From NCBI RefSeq assembly GCF_027595985.1, contig NC_073308.1:15096511-15160510 (forward strand): 64,000 bases of DNA, written 5' to 3'. Shown one piece after another: positions 34,926 to 45,627 of the stretch. How positions within the stretch are numbered: position 1 is the first letter of the stretch; every line of letters starts with the position of its first letter. This DNA comes from Sorex araneus (Eukaryota; Chordata; Mammalia; Eulipotyphla; Soricidae). The position numbers and the translations under genes are program-made. The notes beneath the pieces were generated by a model that worked only from the letters and a program-made list of their open reading frames with translations, was not told the origin of the DNA and made no database searches.

Positions 34926-35120
34926 TTCAACAGGTGCATCACCTCCCAGCTCATCAAGTGGTTCAGCAACTTCCGCGAGTTCTACTACATCCAGATGGAG
35001 AAGTTCGCACGCCAGGCCATCAACGATGGTGTGACGGGCACGGACGAGCTGTCCATCACCCGGGACTGCGAGCTCTACCGGGCCCTGAACATGCACTACA
35101 ACAAAGCCAACGACTTCGAG
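34926..35120 (+). CDS. PROX1: PROX1 coding exon 4, residues 607-671 (homeodomain helix 3 and start of prospero domain)
   Basis: This 195-base exon encodes 65 residues from [10 protein letters not shown] to KANDFE. It includes the recognition-helix region around [17 protein letters not shown], the prospero-type counterpart of the WFxNxR homeodomain signature, and continues into the prospero domain. Acceptor CAG ends at 34925 and donor GTAGGG starts at 35121, both phase 0. Relative to human I note F for Y in EKFARQ and G/D in the GTDEL loop, which are conservative changes in a very constrained domain. Third positions are strongly GC-biased. Confidence 0.97.
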
Positions 35121-35736
35121 GTAGGGCTGGGCCCCTGCTGCTTCCTGAGTGTGTCAGCGAGGAGCCCTCGCCTCGGGGTCTGCAGCTAAGCCCCTTCCCC
35201 GCTCCTGTCTCTGCTCCTGGCCTAAAGGCGTGGGCCGGCCCTCAGAAGGAGCAAGGCAGGAGGCACCGCTGAGCAGAAAGGCTGTTCCAGGGCAGCACTG
35301 CTCCCGCCGGGTCCCCACTGCGCCCCACCTACCACCTCTGCACGCCAGGGTGACTCCTGAGGAAGCCTGCAGTGGGGTCCCTGACTCCGTGCATGTCTGT
35401 TCTCTGCTGGGTGAGCGTGAGCAGGCCGCTCGGCGCCCTCCCTGCCACTCTCGTCATTCTGTTGGGAGGGTTCAGGAGGGCCTGGGGCAGGGCTGGGGGA
35501 CAGTGTGACTCACCACCCGCTTCCCCCACTGAGCCTGCAGAGCAGTCATGGTGATTGGGGGGCGCTGAGCATGTGTGTGTGTGGGGGGGTCAGGGCTCGG
35601 TGGTTCTTCGAAAGGCGCAATGATGAAGCCACCGGCCATCAGATGATCCTTATTCCCGAGACTACTTGTCGGGATGGGCTGTGAGCATGGATTTGGGCGG
35701 GGTGGGGGCTGTTCTCTTTAAAAGTGAGCAGAAGAG

Positions 35737-35886
35737 GGGCCTGAGGGTCAGCACAGGTTAAGGCACTTGCCTCGTGAGTTGCCGACCCAGATTTGCTCCC
35801 TGGTACCCCATAGAGTTCTCTGAGCCCTGCCAGGAGTGAGCCCTGAGCTCTTCTGTTGCCCCCACACCCCTCCCTCCAACACTAGG
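35737..35886 (+). mobile_element. tRNA-type SINE
   Basis: 'agggtcagcacaggttaagg' head, 'gacccagatttgctccctgg' B-box region and 'ctgccaggagtgagccctgag' body, then a C-rich end. Confidence 0.75.
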
Positions 35887-36757
35887 CAAAATAGTTTGAA
35901 AGTCTGTTGTCACGCTGAGCCTGGCTCACGCTGCAAGCAGAACATTCTAGAAGGTGGAAGTGTGAGACTTGGTCCACTCACCTTCCACGTGCCTTGGTAT
36001 CAGCTTCACCTCTCCCCGCCCCGCACCTTGTCGGGCTCTGCAGCTGCAGTGAAGAGACGCGGGCTGGCAGGTGGTGTAGACCGCCTGAGGATCTGTGTGT
36101 GTGACCTGCACCCACTCAGCAGACCTGCTGTTCAGGCCACGTTCCTGCATGTCTACAGCTCAGTGCCCAAGAGAAGGGGGGCGTCAGGGGTCAGTCACAC
36201 CCTGTCCCTGCTCCTCAGGCAGGCTGGCGAGGAGGCCCCAGGCGCCTCCAAACTCCTTCCCAGTCTCCCAGCAGAGCTCCCAGCAGAGGCTTCTCTGCCA
36301 CTCGCCTCCAGCATTATCTCGGGTCTATTTTAAGAGCACTCTTGGTGGGGAGTTGGGGCCCGGGGTGCCTCGGCGCTGCCCTGGCCACCAGCTCTCAGGA
36401 GCTTCTGGGCCTCATTCTTTGGGCAGAGGACTTAGCTGTCCCCACTGTGGTGGAGGAGAGCAGGGGTGCAGATGCTGACCCTCCCCACCCGGGGGACCCC
36501 AACCCTCTGCTCATCAAGCCCCACCCCAGGCAAAGGCAGCGGTAACAATGGCACGGACCTTCTGACTCTTAGCTCCCCTGGATTTGTGCCTGGAGGCCAG
36601 TACTGAAGGGAGAAGCTTAAAAGCCAGAAGCTCCGGGCTGTCATTTAACACGGTGGCCCATCACCTCCGGCTCCGTCCAGCCCCTGATCTGTGGCAACAG
36701 CTTAAGTTTCTTGGCCTTAGTGTGAATCAAGGAAGCTGCTTTGGCCCAGGGCAAGAA

Positions 36758-36966
36758 GGGGACAGGACCCCAGGGTGAGCAGGGGACAGGGCCCCAGGGT
36801 GAGCAGGGGACAGGACCCCAGGGTGAGCAGGGGACAGGGCCCCAGGGTGAGCAGGGGACAGGACCCCAGGGCCAGCAGGGGACAGGACCCCAGGGCCAGC
36901 AGGGGACAGGACCCCAGGGCCAGCAGGGGACAGGACTCCAGGGTGAGCAGGGGACAGGATGCCAGG
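36758..36966 (+). repeat. 24-bp minisatellite, eight full units and a partial
   Basis: Units start every 24 bases from 36758 with GGGGACAGG. They differ at two places: a GGACC/GGGCC base and a GGTGAGCA/GGCCAGCA ending. The translation is an artefactual octapeptide repeat of GTGPQGEQ type. Confidence 0.95.
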
Positions 36967-37057
36967 AGGGACCTGTTGCCACACCCCTGCAGCTCTGCCT
37001 AGATGCAGCCAAAGGGGGAGAGTGGCATGGCCCAGTGTCCATCCTCTGTCCTGCCCA

Positions 37058-37266
37058 GGCTAGAGAGATAGCTGAGGGCCTCCCTCAGCTCAGGGCCACG
37101 TGCAAGGACCCGAGTTTGATCCCCATTGCTGCCAGGGTGTGCCAAGCAGCCCCTCACTGCTATGCCCCAATTTTGCATCCTTGTGTAGGCAGGAGCAGTA
37201 CCTTGGCCCCTGGCCCTTCTTTCAGGGACCCCTAAAACATACACATACACCCCCCCAAAGGAAAAA
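37058..37266 (+). mobile_element. tRNA-type SINE
   Basis: Starts 'ggctagagagatagctgagg', the clearest family head here, and carries 'gacccgagtttgatcccc' as the B-box region. It ends in CCCCCCCAAAGGAAAAA. Confidence 0.8.
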
Positions 37267-38383
37267 GCTGACCCCCCAAGTCCTTTGCACTTTCCCAGAT
37301 GTGCCTGATGTCACTCTGCCTGATGTGGACAACCACGGGCTGCAGACAGACAGACAGAGGGGGTGGTCTGTGGCTTTCAAGTCCCACCATCACTCCAACA
37401 GCGGGCCAGGGGCACCAGGCAGAGAACGGGCCATTGAGAGGAGGCTGAGCACTGCTGTTACCCATATTTTCCTCTTTCTTTCCTCTCCCTGCCCGCCCCG
37501 TCTCTCCCTCCCTCGTGAACCAACAGGGACCCTCTTGACAGGTGACTCACACCTGCCTCTGCTCCTGGCTCCCCACGGGAACAGTGAGGGGCCTCTCAGT
37601 GGACAGGAGGTGACACCTTCACCCGTTCTTCCTCCTCTGTGTGCCAGCCTGCATCTCCTCTCCTGAACCTCAGTTTCTGGGCCTCTTCTCCCTTCGAATC
37701 CTGTACCTCCTCCTCTGAACCCCCCTTTCCCAGGGACTGCCCTTGCCCCCCGAGCCTTCACTCCCCCTCGTCTGGCCTTGCTCTCCCGGGCCTGCACCTC
37801 CCACCCCAGCCATGCCAAGCATCTGTGCTTGTGGACATCCAGATTCTTGGCATGCAGACTTGGGGGGGTGGGAGCTTGGAGGGGCCCCGCGTGTGGGTGA
37901 GGGCATGGCAGGGGGAGCCCAGCCCCAGCACTAGTCTGTGCCGGACAGTGACGGGTGCACAGCCCAGGCACCTGCCCCACCCCCCACTCCTCATACGGGT
38001 GCGGTGGCAGCGCCATGTGGCTCCCTGTGTCCAGCCTGTTCCTCTCATGGGGGAGCATCAGACTTTGTTTTGTGTGGAGGGGTGGTCCTCCCTAGATTTC
38101 AGCCACAGGGTGCTCTGACTTGGAGGCTAGGTGGGTGGGGCATCCTTAAGTCTTTGTTGCCCTCACAGCCATGGTAAGAGAGACAATCAAGGTCACTGAG
38201 CCTCTGTTGGGTGCTCGGGCCAGTTCTTAAAGTCTCCCCTCCCAGGCAGACCTTCCCCAAAGGCCCAGGCTTGGGGACGTGACTGAGCTAGTAGGAACTG
38301 TTTGTTTCACGACTAGTCTCCATTGCCATCTGCCTGGCATCAGGGCCAGCAGAGGAGCGCACTCAACCGCACTCTAGCTTCCC

Positions 38384-38760
38384 ACACACACGCACACGGA
38401 CATGTGCACACACACGGGCACACACAGATGTGCCCACATATATACCACATCCAGACACACAGTATACACACAGGCAAGGCTAGTACACATGTACACATGC
38501 TCCTATGTGCTGGCATACACATTTGCATGAAATATACAGGTGTACACGTGCACAGATATATACGAACATGATCGTGCATATGTGGACACAGGTGCTCTGC
38601 AAACACACACAATGCACAGACATGCACACTTAGGCCGGATCACACATGCACACAAGTGCAGACACACACAGTTGTCGTATGCATACAACACACTGGCATG
38701 CACACTCAGGCTGGCTCCCGCGTGCACATAAATGCAGGCATACACGCACCACACACTTCT
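38384..38760 (+). repeat. Diverged CA-rich satellite
   Basis: Imperfect ACACA units mixed with TGCACA and GTACAC over about 375 bases. Open frames on both strands here are low-complexity artefacts. Confidence 0.8.
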
Positions 38761-38829
38761 GAGCACCTGCCAAGGGCCTTCTCTCTCCCACACCTTCCCC
38801 TGTGCCCTGCCCACCACCGAGTGTGCACA

Positions 38830-39316
38830 CAGTTCAGATTTAGTGCATTTGGAAGTCTCTCGCCCGCGTCGTCATCTCTTTAAAGAAAAAAACGAGGGCA
38901 GGTGGGTTTGGGAAGCGCTTCCTCTGCTCCAAATAGACACTTAAATATGAGTGATCATTTGGAAAACTGGCACATGAGCGAGAGCCTTTCACTGCTGCTC
39001 CTGTCTTTTGGCCTCAAAGCTGCTGAGCCGTTTAAACGATCACACGACACACTCTTGGTGGGTGGCGAGAAGGCAAAGAAACCCTCACACCATTTCTTTC
39101 CTTGCCAGTCCACCCCCGACAAGCCAAATGGGCCTTTTAAGAGACTAAATGAATGTGCTCCGAATACGCGCGCTCACACATGGCTGTCAGGGGCGCTCCT
39201 GGGGATTTGGAGATGAGGTGACGGGGCTGTAGGTCCAGGCGGAGACTGCAGGGGGCGGGGTGGGGAGTCGGGTGGGGGTGGGGAATTCTGTGCCTGCCTG
39301 TGCGGCTTTGCTGTTT

Positions 39317-39348
<32 letters not shown>

Positions 39349-40160
39349 GCTGGCCTTTCGGGATTCAAGGTGTGGATGGGTGTAACGAAGTGGGTCCGAC
39401 TGATTTCTCATGTTTGGTAATGTCACTGCATCTGCAGCGCCCTGGGTCTTTTTGTCATGGGGTTGCATTCAAACCCAGTGAGTCCAACTTTCAAACCTCC
39501 TTACTCGACACTTTTATTAGTGATCATCTCCCCTGACCTTTTCCACATCCTTAAAGAAAAACCTCGAGCCGGGCCTGTCGCCTTCCTTGGCTTATTGTCC
39601 TTTGTTGGGGGGAACAAAGCGGGTCCCGCAGGGGTGATCGCCCATAATTATACAGCTTTCCATGACGGTGTCTTGGCACATCGCAAAGTTCAGAGGAGCT
39701 TTTAGAATGAAAAAAAAAAAAAAGATGTTTTGTGGCGGCCCATGCGGGGTCTCATCTTTCCTTCAGACAAGAGTTCAAGGCTCCTCCTCAGGCTTCCCCA
39801 CGCCGGGCTTTTTCTCCTCCTGCTTCATAAAGTTGAAAGAGGCTTCGGTGGGGTCTTATGATCTGCTTCCTTTGAAAGATTGTTCCTCAGCGCATGGCCC
39901 CTTTGACTTCAAGGGTTCACAGATGCCCGTCTTTAGGTACCGCGTGTCTGACCTTATCAGTTACTCCATTTCATGTCGCAGAAAAAGTCTGCACTCTTTG
40001 TGTTTGTCTGTTTTGCCTCTATGAAATGATTTTCGTGAAAAGACTGTCCTTTTTAACACGGCGCTGCGCACCGCCACCTCCCCTCCCTGTGGCTTTGCTC
40101 GCTTTAAAAAAAAGTCCTTGTGTTTTGTGTATGGATGAGTTCACAGTGAGAATAGAATTA
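38830..40160. promoter_or_regulatory. Candidate conserved block in intron 4
   Basis: Mostly repeat-free, except a (TC)n tract at 39321-39348 and an A run at 39709-39723. Segments such as GATCGCCCATAATTATACAGC, TTATTAGTGATCATC and CCTTATCAGTTACTCC have enhancer-like texture. Confidence 0.3.
39321..39348 (+). repeat. (TC)n tract
   Basis: About 13 TC units flanked by unique DNA. Confidence 0.85.
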
Positions 40161-43066
40161 TACAAGGGCAGACGCACACACAAAAAAATCTTTGGCTCTC
40201 CTCTTCCCGCCACCCCCCACCCCCCACGATCTGTCGCCCCCGCCCCGCCCCCTCCCGCCACAGCTCCTTACCCCAACGGGCAAAGCCCTGAGCAAGAGGA
40301 GGGGGCGGCCTCAGGTTTGGGGTGGCAGTGGGCTTCCCCCACCCCTGGGACCGACCCTGAAGGCCTTCATCATTAATCGTCCTTCTGAGACGGGGAGGTT
40401 TGGGCAGGCTGGGGGGACGGCTATTGTGTGCGAGCTGCTCCCGGCCCCCCTCTTTCCGCCACCTCCCACAAAGCGATGATCCAGGAGCCCCTCGGGACAA
40501 GTCCTCTGATGAGGCTGCTGCCATGGGGAGGTGCAGGGGGCCAGGGGCAGGGGCGAGGGGGGGGGCATTGTGTCGGGTCCATTCGGTTCTTAAGGTTCTA
40601 AGAACCTTTTGAAAGGAGCCCGTTTGTTTCGACTGGAATCAAGGGGTCCATTCAGCCAACCAGAGCCTGCCCCAGAGTCGTGGCCTGCTCACGGCAGGCG
40701 CGGATCCGTTTCAGCCCAGGCCTCCTCCCCCGCCCGCCTCTTCCCCACCCTTTGCTGTGGCTTCTCGCCGTCTGGCCTGGGGATGATTCTTACTGCCCCT
40801 CGCCTGCCTCTCTCGGCAGTGCAGGGCCAGGAGCCAAGTGTGTGTGAGAGCTCGCGCCTGCGTGATGCACAGGGATCAGCAAATGCTCTTTGGTGAGGTT
40901 CAGAAGTTTGGTCCCTAGAGGTCCGTTTTTAAAGTTTAGAACCATTGCCCCATTTTCCTCGGCTGTCTTGAGCTCACTCACCTTCGGTGCTGTCTGGTAA
41001 CATGATATAAAGCAAATGCAGTCCATGCTCTCCGCCCTCCCCCCTCCACCCCTGCGGCAGCGTGGGGCAGAGGTGCAGTGCACCCTCGGAGGAGGAGAGG
41101 GGCGAGCCTTCCTCCCTGAAGTTCAGCCTCTGAGCAGGGCCCCGAGGGGGACCCACCGCAGCCTCTTTCCAAGGAGCCAGGGCCCGACGGGCACCTGGGT
41201 AGGCCTGGGGTGGGGCCCCTGTCGCTGTCACAGCCACTTCCGGGCTGGGGGACCCCCGAAGCCCCATGCCCCTGACTGGAGGGCCCTCGGGGAAGCCAGC
41301 CGGACGGTCTCCCTGGGGCTCTTTGAACAAGACTTTCCCCATAGCCCTTTTGGGATTTAAAGAGAACCTGGCCCTGGAAGTTGATGCCACTATTACAGTC
41401 CTTCCCCAAAAGAGGGTCATAAAACATTGAAGTTATTCTTATGAATCTTTCATTAGAAGCAATGAAAAGGAGCAGTGCCGGCCGGCCTTTGTGCAACTGC
41501 CTCTTCTTCCTTCCGGCGAGGACTATTGTTCTTGTGGCTCCTCAAACAGACTTTCACTTTCAACCCGACAAAAGTCGCTTCAAAGCCAGCAGCTGCGCTA
41601 ACACGCCCACCTCACCTGGCCAGGCCGCTGGGCAGGTGACCGACCCGGCAGCTGATGCCTGCTTTCCATGGGGCCTTTGAGGTGGACCTCGGACTGCTAA
41701 TTGGTGGGCTCGCCTCCCCCCGCCCCCCCCCAGATTTCTGGCCTTTTCTTCCCAGCAGATGCCTCCTGGGGCACGAGCCAGGCTGGACAAAGTGTGAGTG
41801 AGCCCCGGATTTAGCAGGAGACAGAGGCCGTCTGGCGAGTGCCCTCTCTGCCCCTGCCTGCCTCCCCGCTTCCGGGGCGGGCTGGATGGGACGCCCCTCA
41901 CCTGAGGGGACAGCCCCGGGCTCGGAGGCTGGGGCCCAGGCCTCTCCTTGCCTGCTGTCACCTTGTGCACGGTCTGGGCTGTGACATTGATGGTGATTAT
42001 GTCATTATTTTGCTCTGGGGGCCTGGCACATCTGCAGAGCCCAAGTGCATCTTCGCGGGGCTGGCACGCGGCCACCCCACAAATGCTTCATTAGCCGCCT
42101 CTCCCCTCACAGACACCGTGCCCAGGCCCAGGCTGCCCCGCGCCTCCCTTTGTGTGCCTGGCCGGCTCGTCCACGTCCACTCCCCTTCCTCCCCCTGCTC
42201 TCACTCTCTGCTCCAGATGTCCCTCGGGGCTCTGGCCCCGTGACCCCTGAGTGGACCCTGGAGTGACTGTGGGGTGAAGTGACCGAGCCCCTTCCCCCGC
42301 GCCACCCCCACCACTCTTCTTCGCTCTTCGGTGCCCCAGCGAATTGTGACATTAGCCGGCCCCGCCCAAGGCCGAGGGGGCGCCAATCCTGGAGCCAGAA
42401 CAGAGAGCGTGGCCGGCTGCGGGTAGGGGGAGAGGCAGTGGGGTCAGGCCTGGGCCTTGAAGATCCATCTCCTTACCCACGCCCCTCTGCCCACCATCCC
42501 TCTCCCAGTGTCCAGAGCAGAGACACCTCCAGCTTCCAGAAGGTTCTCTCCCTGCGGGTGCTCTTGTGCCCCACTTGGCTCTCACTGTCTGTGGGCCCCG
42601 AGAGTGGCCTGTGATGAGCTACTTAGTGATGGAGGTCAGGGGGAGGTGAGCCCGTTGGATCCTGCACGTGGAGCCGGGGGCCCTCCCCCACCGTTTTCTG
42701 GAAAACCTCCCCCCTTTCTGAAGGTTCTGGTTTCCATGTGAATGGCCAGTGGACTTCAGAACTTGCTCTCCGGGCCTGTAGGAGGGCTTTGCACCCCGTC
42801 CAGTCCGTTCCCCTTGGGTTTGAAAGGTTTAGTCTGTGTGAGCTCATTTCTGCCCCCACCCCGTCCCCTCCCCAGCCCCGGTACCCAGGCCTTGACTGGT
42901 TTCTGTCTAGACCATGCGATGTCAGGTGTTTTGAATGTCTCAGAGGGAGACCTAGTTTGGGATTTTAAGGTTGTGCTAAAGGACAATGTTTATTTTCCTG
43001 GGAACTGGGGTCAGGTCCTTGCTTGGACTCCTTAAGTGGAATCTGTCTAGTTAAGAACTCAAAACT
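40161..43066. other. GC-rich intron 4 stretch without recognised exon
   Basis: C/G-rich DNA with many overlapping open frames. A small AT-richer segment at 41418-41470 may be a conserved fragment. No gene, SINE or RNA is recognised. Confidence 0.4.
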
Positions 43067-43202
43067 GGGCGCCGCAGAGAGGACAGGGGAAGGGATTGCC
43101 TAATGCCTGCACCAACTCTGGTCCCTCCCACAGCACCACATACAGTCCCTAGGCATGGCCAGGGTCACATTAACCCACCCCCTTCCCACCCCCCAAAAAA
43201 CT
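43067..43202 (+). mobile_element. Diverged tRNA-type SINE
   Basis: 'gccgcagagaggacaggggaa' start (in parts), 'caccacatacagtccctaggcatggccagg' middle and a C-rich then A-run end (43194-43201). Confidence 0.55.
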
Positions 43203-43900
43203 AGAGAACTACTGGCCAAGACCCCAGCCCTGGATTCCTGAGCCTGCAAGCCGGGACCCTGTGCCCCTCTGGGGGATGAACAAGTGCATGGAGGGGGCAG
43301 GAGGCGTGTTGGAGAGGGTAGTCCCTGTACAGAACGAACCATTTTCTCTCAAGACTCAGGATGTACCCAGAACATCCCTCACCTCCCATTATTATATCAT
43401 TATGATTTTATCACCCATGGGTTTATTTAAACCTCTGCAAAATCCAGCTCCACTCAGACTGTCCCACTCCTCAAGATAATAATTATCTAAATTTATCACC
43501 TGCTGGGAAAATAGTATCTCCTTTTTATGGCTCTTCAAGTGATTCCTTTGAACTGCAAAGGGGCATCCCTCCTTCTAACAGGCTGGGATTCACACACCGG
43601 GTGGGCCATAGCTCACTGGCAGGACCCTTCCTGCTTCTGTAGACTTTGGTGGTCATTCCTCCATCCTCTGCATCTCTCCCCATGGAGGAACTTGGCTCTT
43701 GCTTGAAAGTACGATCTCGTCCAGTGAGTGGCCTGCGGCAGCCACGGGACAGCCCATCCCCAGTGCCTTCTCCACCCGGGTTCTCCACTTGGAGTCTCTA
43801 GACCTTTGAGTCTCTAGACAACAGGGTGGTGACATCCAGGCCTTTGTGGTGCCTCCCACCGTCCTCCTGGTGGGATTTTAAGAAATTCCCCCTGAAGTTG

Positions 43901-44068
43901 CTTGTTTGGGGGGAATCGGGGCACACCCAGAAGTGCTTAGGACATACTCCTGGCTCTGTGCTCAAAGATCTCTCCTGACAGACTCAGGGGACCATACAGG
44001 GTATTGAGGATCGAATCTAGGTCAGCTGAGTGCAAGGCAAACACCCTTCCCACTGTATTATCTCTCCT
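43901..44068 (-). mobile_element. tRNA-type SINE with intact target-site duplication
   Basis: Reverse-oriented copy running from 'gggcacacccagaagtgct' to 'attatctctcct'. It is flanked by the 12-base direct repeat CCCCTGAAGTTG at 43889-43900 and 44069-44080, so the insertion ends are defined. Confidence 0.85.
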
Positions 44069-44498
44069 CCCCTGAAGTTGGCGTTTCTTGAGTCACATCT
44101 TAGGAGCCGTGTGAGATAAAAATGAACAATTCCATGGGACCCATGTTTTAGACTCTGGCAAAGGCTGGTGGTACTCATGGGGGACACCCCTTGGGAAATG
44201 GGAGTTGGTGCTTAGTGTACACATGTGCCCCGTGGGTATAGCAGGCACTTGTGCCCTGGGGATGGAATGACTGGCAGCATGATGGTCAACAGAGTCGGAC
44301 TTAAGAGCGTAGAAACATGAGTGCTAAGGCCAGGAAGTGTGTATGGGAGCGTGCCCCCCGCCCCCGCGCCTGGACCCCCCTGGGAAGCCTCAAAGCTATT
44401 TACAGCAAAACCTTCCACTGGGATAGTCTTGGTAGAGTTCCTGCTGGGAAGTGTTTTCATGTCACTGGTCCAGGACTAAAACAACGCCGCACCCTCAG

Positions 44499-44664
44499 GG
44501 CTGAGAGATAGGGCAGGGTGTGGTTAGACCCCGGCACCTCACGGTCCCCAGGCACAGCTGGGTATAGCCCTGGAAGTCCCCAACCACTCCTGGGGTGGTT
44601 TGGGGAACCCCTGGCACTATACACTCAAATTCTGGCATTGAACTGCCCACCACACATGAGCCCA
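44499..44664 (+). mobile_element. tRNA-type SINE
   Basis: Head 'ggctgagagatagggcagg' and body 'ggtccccaggcacagctggg', followed by a longer variant body ending near 'cacatgagccc'. Confidence 0.65.
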
Positions 44665-44762
44665 GGGTTCCCTGGCGCCTCTTGGGGGGGTCCTCTGCCC
44701 TCCCCCCATGTCAGCATGGCATTGCAGAGCAAAGGTTTCGTGCTGAGATCTTGACATGTGTC

Positions 44763-44850
44763 TTGCCCCCAGCTTGTGCCTCAGTTTCCTGGTCTGTAAA
44801 ATGGGGGGACTCAAGTGCCCAGCTCTCCACAGGGTCACAAGGAAGCGTGT
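44763..44850 (+). mobile_element. Probable MIR fragment
   Basis: 'gtgcctcagtttcctggtc' followed by 'tgtaaaatgggggga' is the conserved MIR core. Confidence 0.65.
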
Positions 44851-45495
44851 GCCAGGGGAACAGCCTGCATGGTGGGTGGAGAGGACAGCCAAGTCTAGGG
44901 CACAGAACAGCCATCGGTGGTGGTCCAGTGTTGCATCATTTTCCCCCTGGTGCGAAGTAGCAGGACAAGCAAGGGCACAGGTGGCGGGGGTCCTCATCAG
45001 TATTGGACAGAGTGCAGGCCAGAGAGGCTGAGAAGAACCTGGTGGTGCCTGGTGGCCAGCCCATCCTGGGTTCTGGAGCTCAAGGCTTCAAAGCCTCAGG
45101 GTTCTGGAGCTCGGGGTTCTAGAACCCAGGGGCCACTGATCAGGAGGCGTGAAATGGGGGCGCAGGCTGTGGACTGCCTGGACAGCGTCCTGCCTGAGTC
45201 CAGGAGGATAGCACTTGGCAGGGGTCTGGGGTGCCGCTCCCCCCTGGGGCCACAGCTGAGCACCTCGGGGACCTGGCATCTGGTTGCTCAGTTCCCTGTG
45301 CCACCCATGGGTGGGCCCCTGTGCCTGTGGGTTTTCAGAAGATGGCACAGACCAACCCAGCAGTCACCCCACCTACTTCCTTGGGGCACCTCTGTTGGCG
45401 ACCCACTCCCCAGACCCCTCTGCCAAGCAGGGTGTCTGGTTGGAGATGCAGAATGCCCTCAAAGCTGTGGCTGCCCCAGGGGTCTGGTCTTACTT

Positions 45496-45627
45496 GTTTG
45501 GGCCACCCCAGGTGGTGCTCAGGAGCTGCTCCCTTGAGAGCCTTTCTGGTGATGTGGGGATGGAACCAGGATCACCCCCTGTAAGGCCCATGCTTCGACC
45601 CTCTGCACTGTGGCATGCTTTGGCCAG
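45496..45627 (-). mobile_element. tRNA-type SINE, reverse orientation
   Basis: 'gtttgggccaccccaggtggt' start, 'ggatggaaccaggatcaccc' as the reversed B-box region and 'ctctgcactgtggc' as the reversed head. Confidence 0.7.

Noticed and set aside
36741..37235. 164-residue open frame with octapeptide repeats
   Set aside because: It is the 24-bp minisatellite read in one of its open frames, with a SINE at its end.
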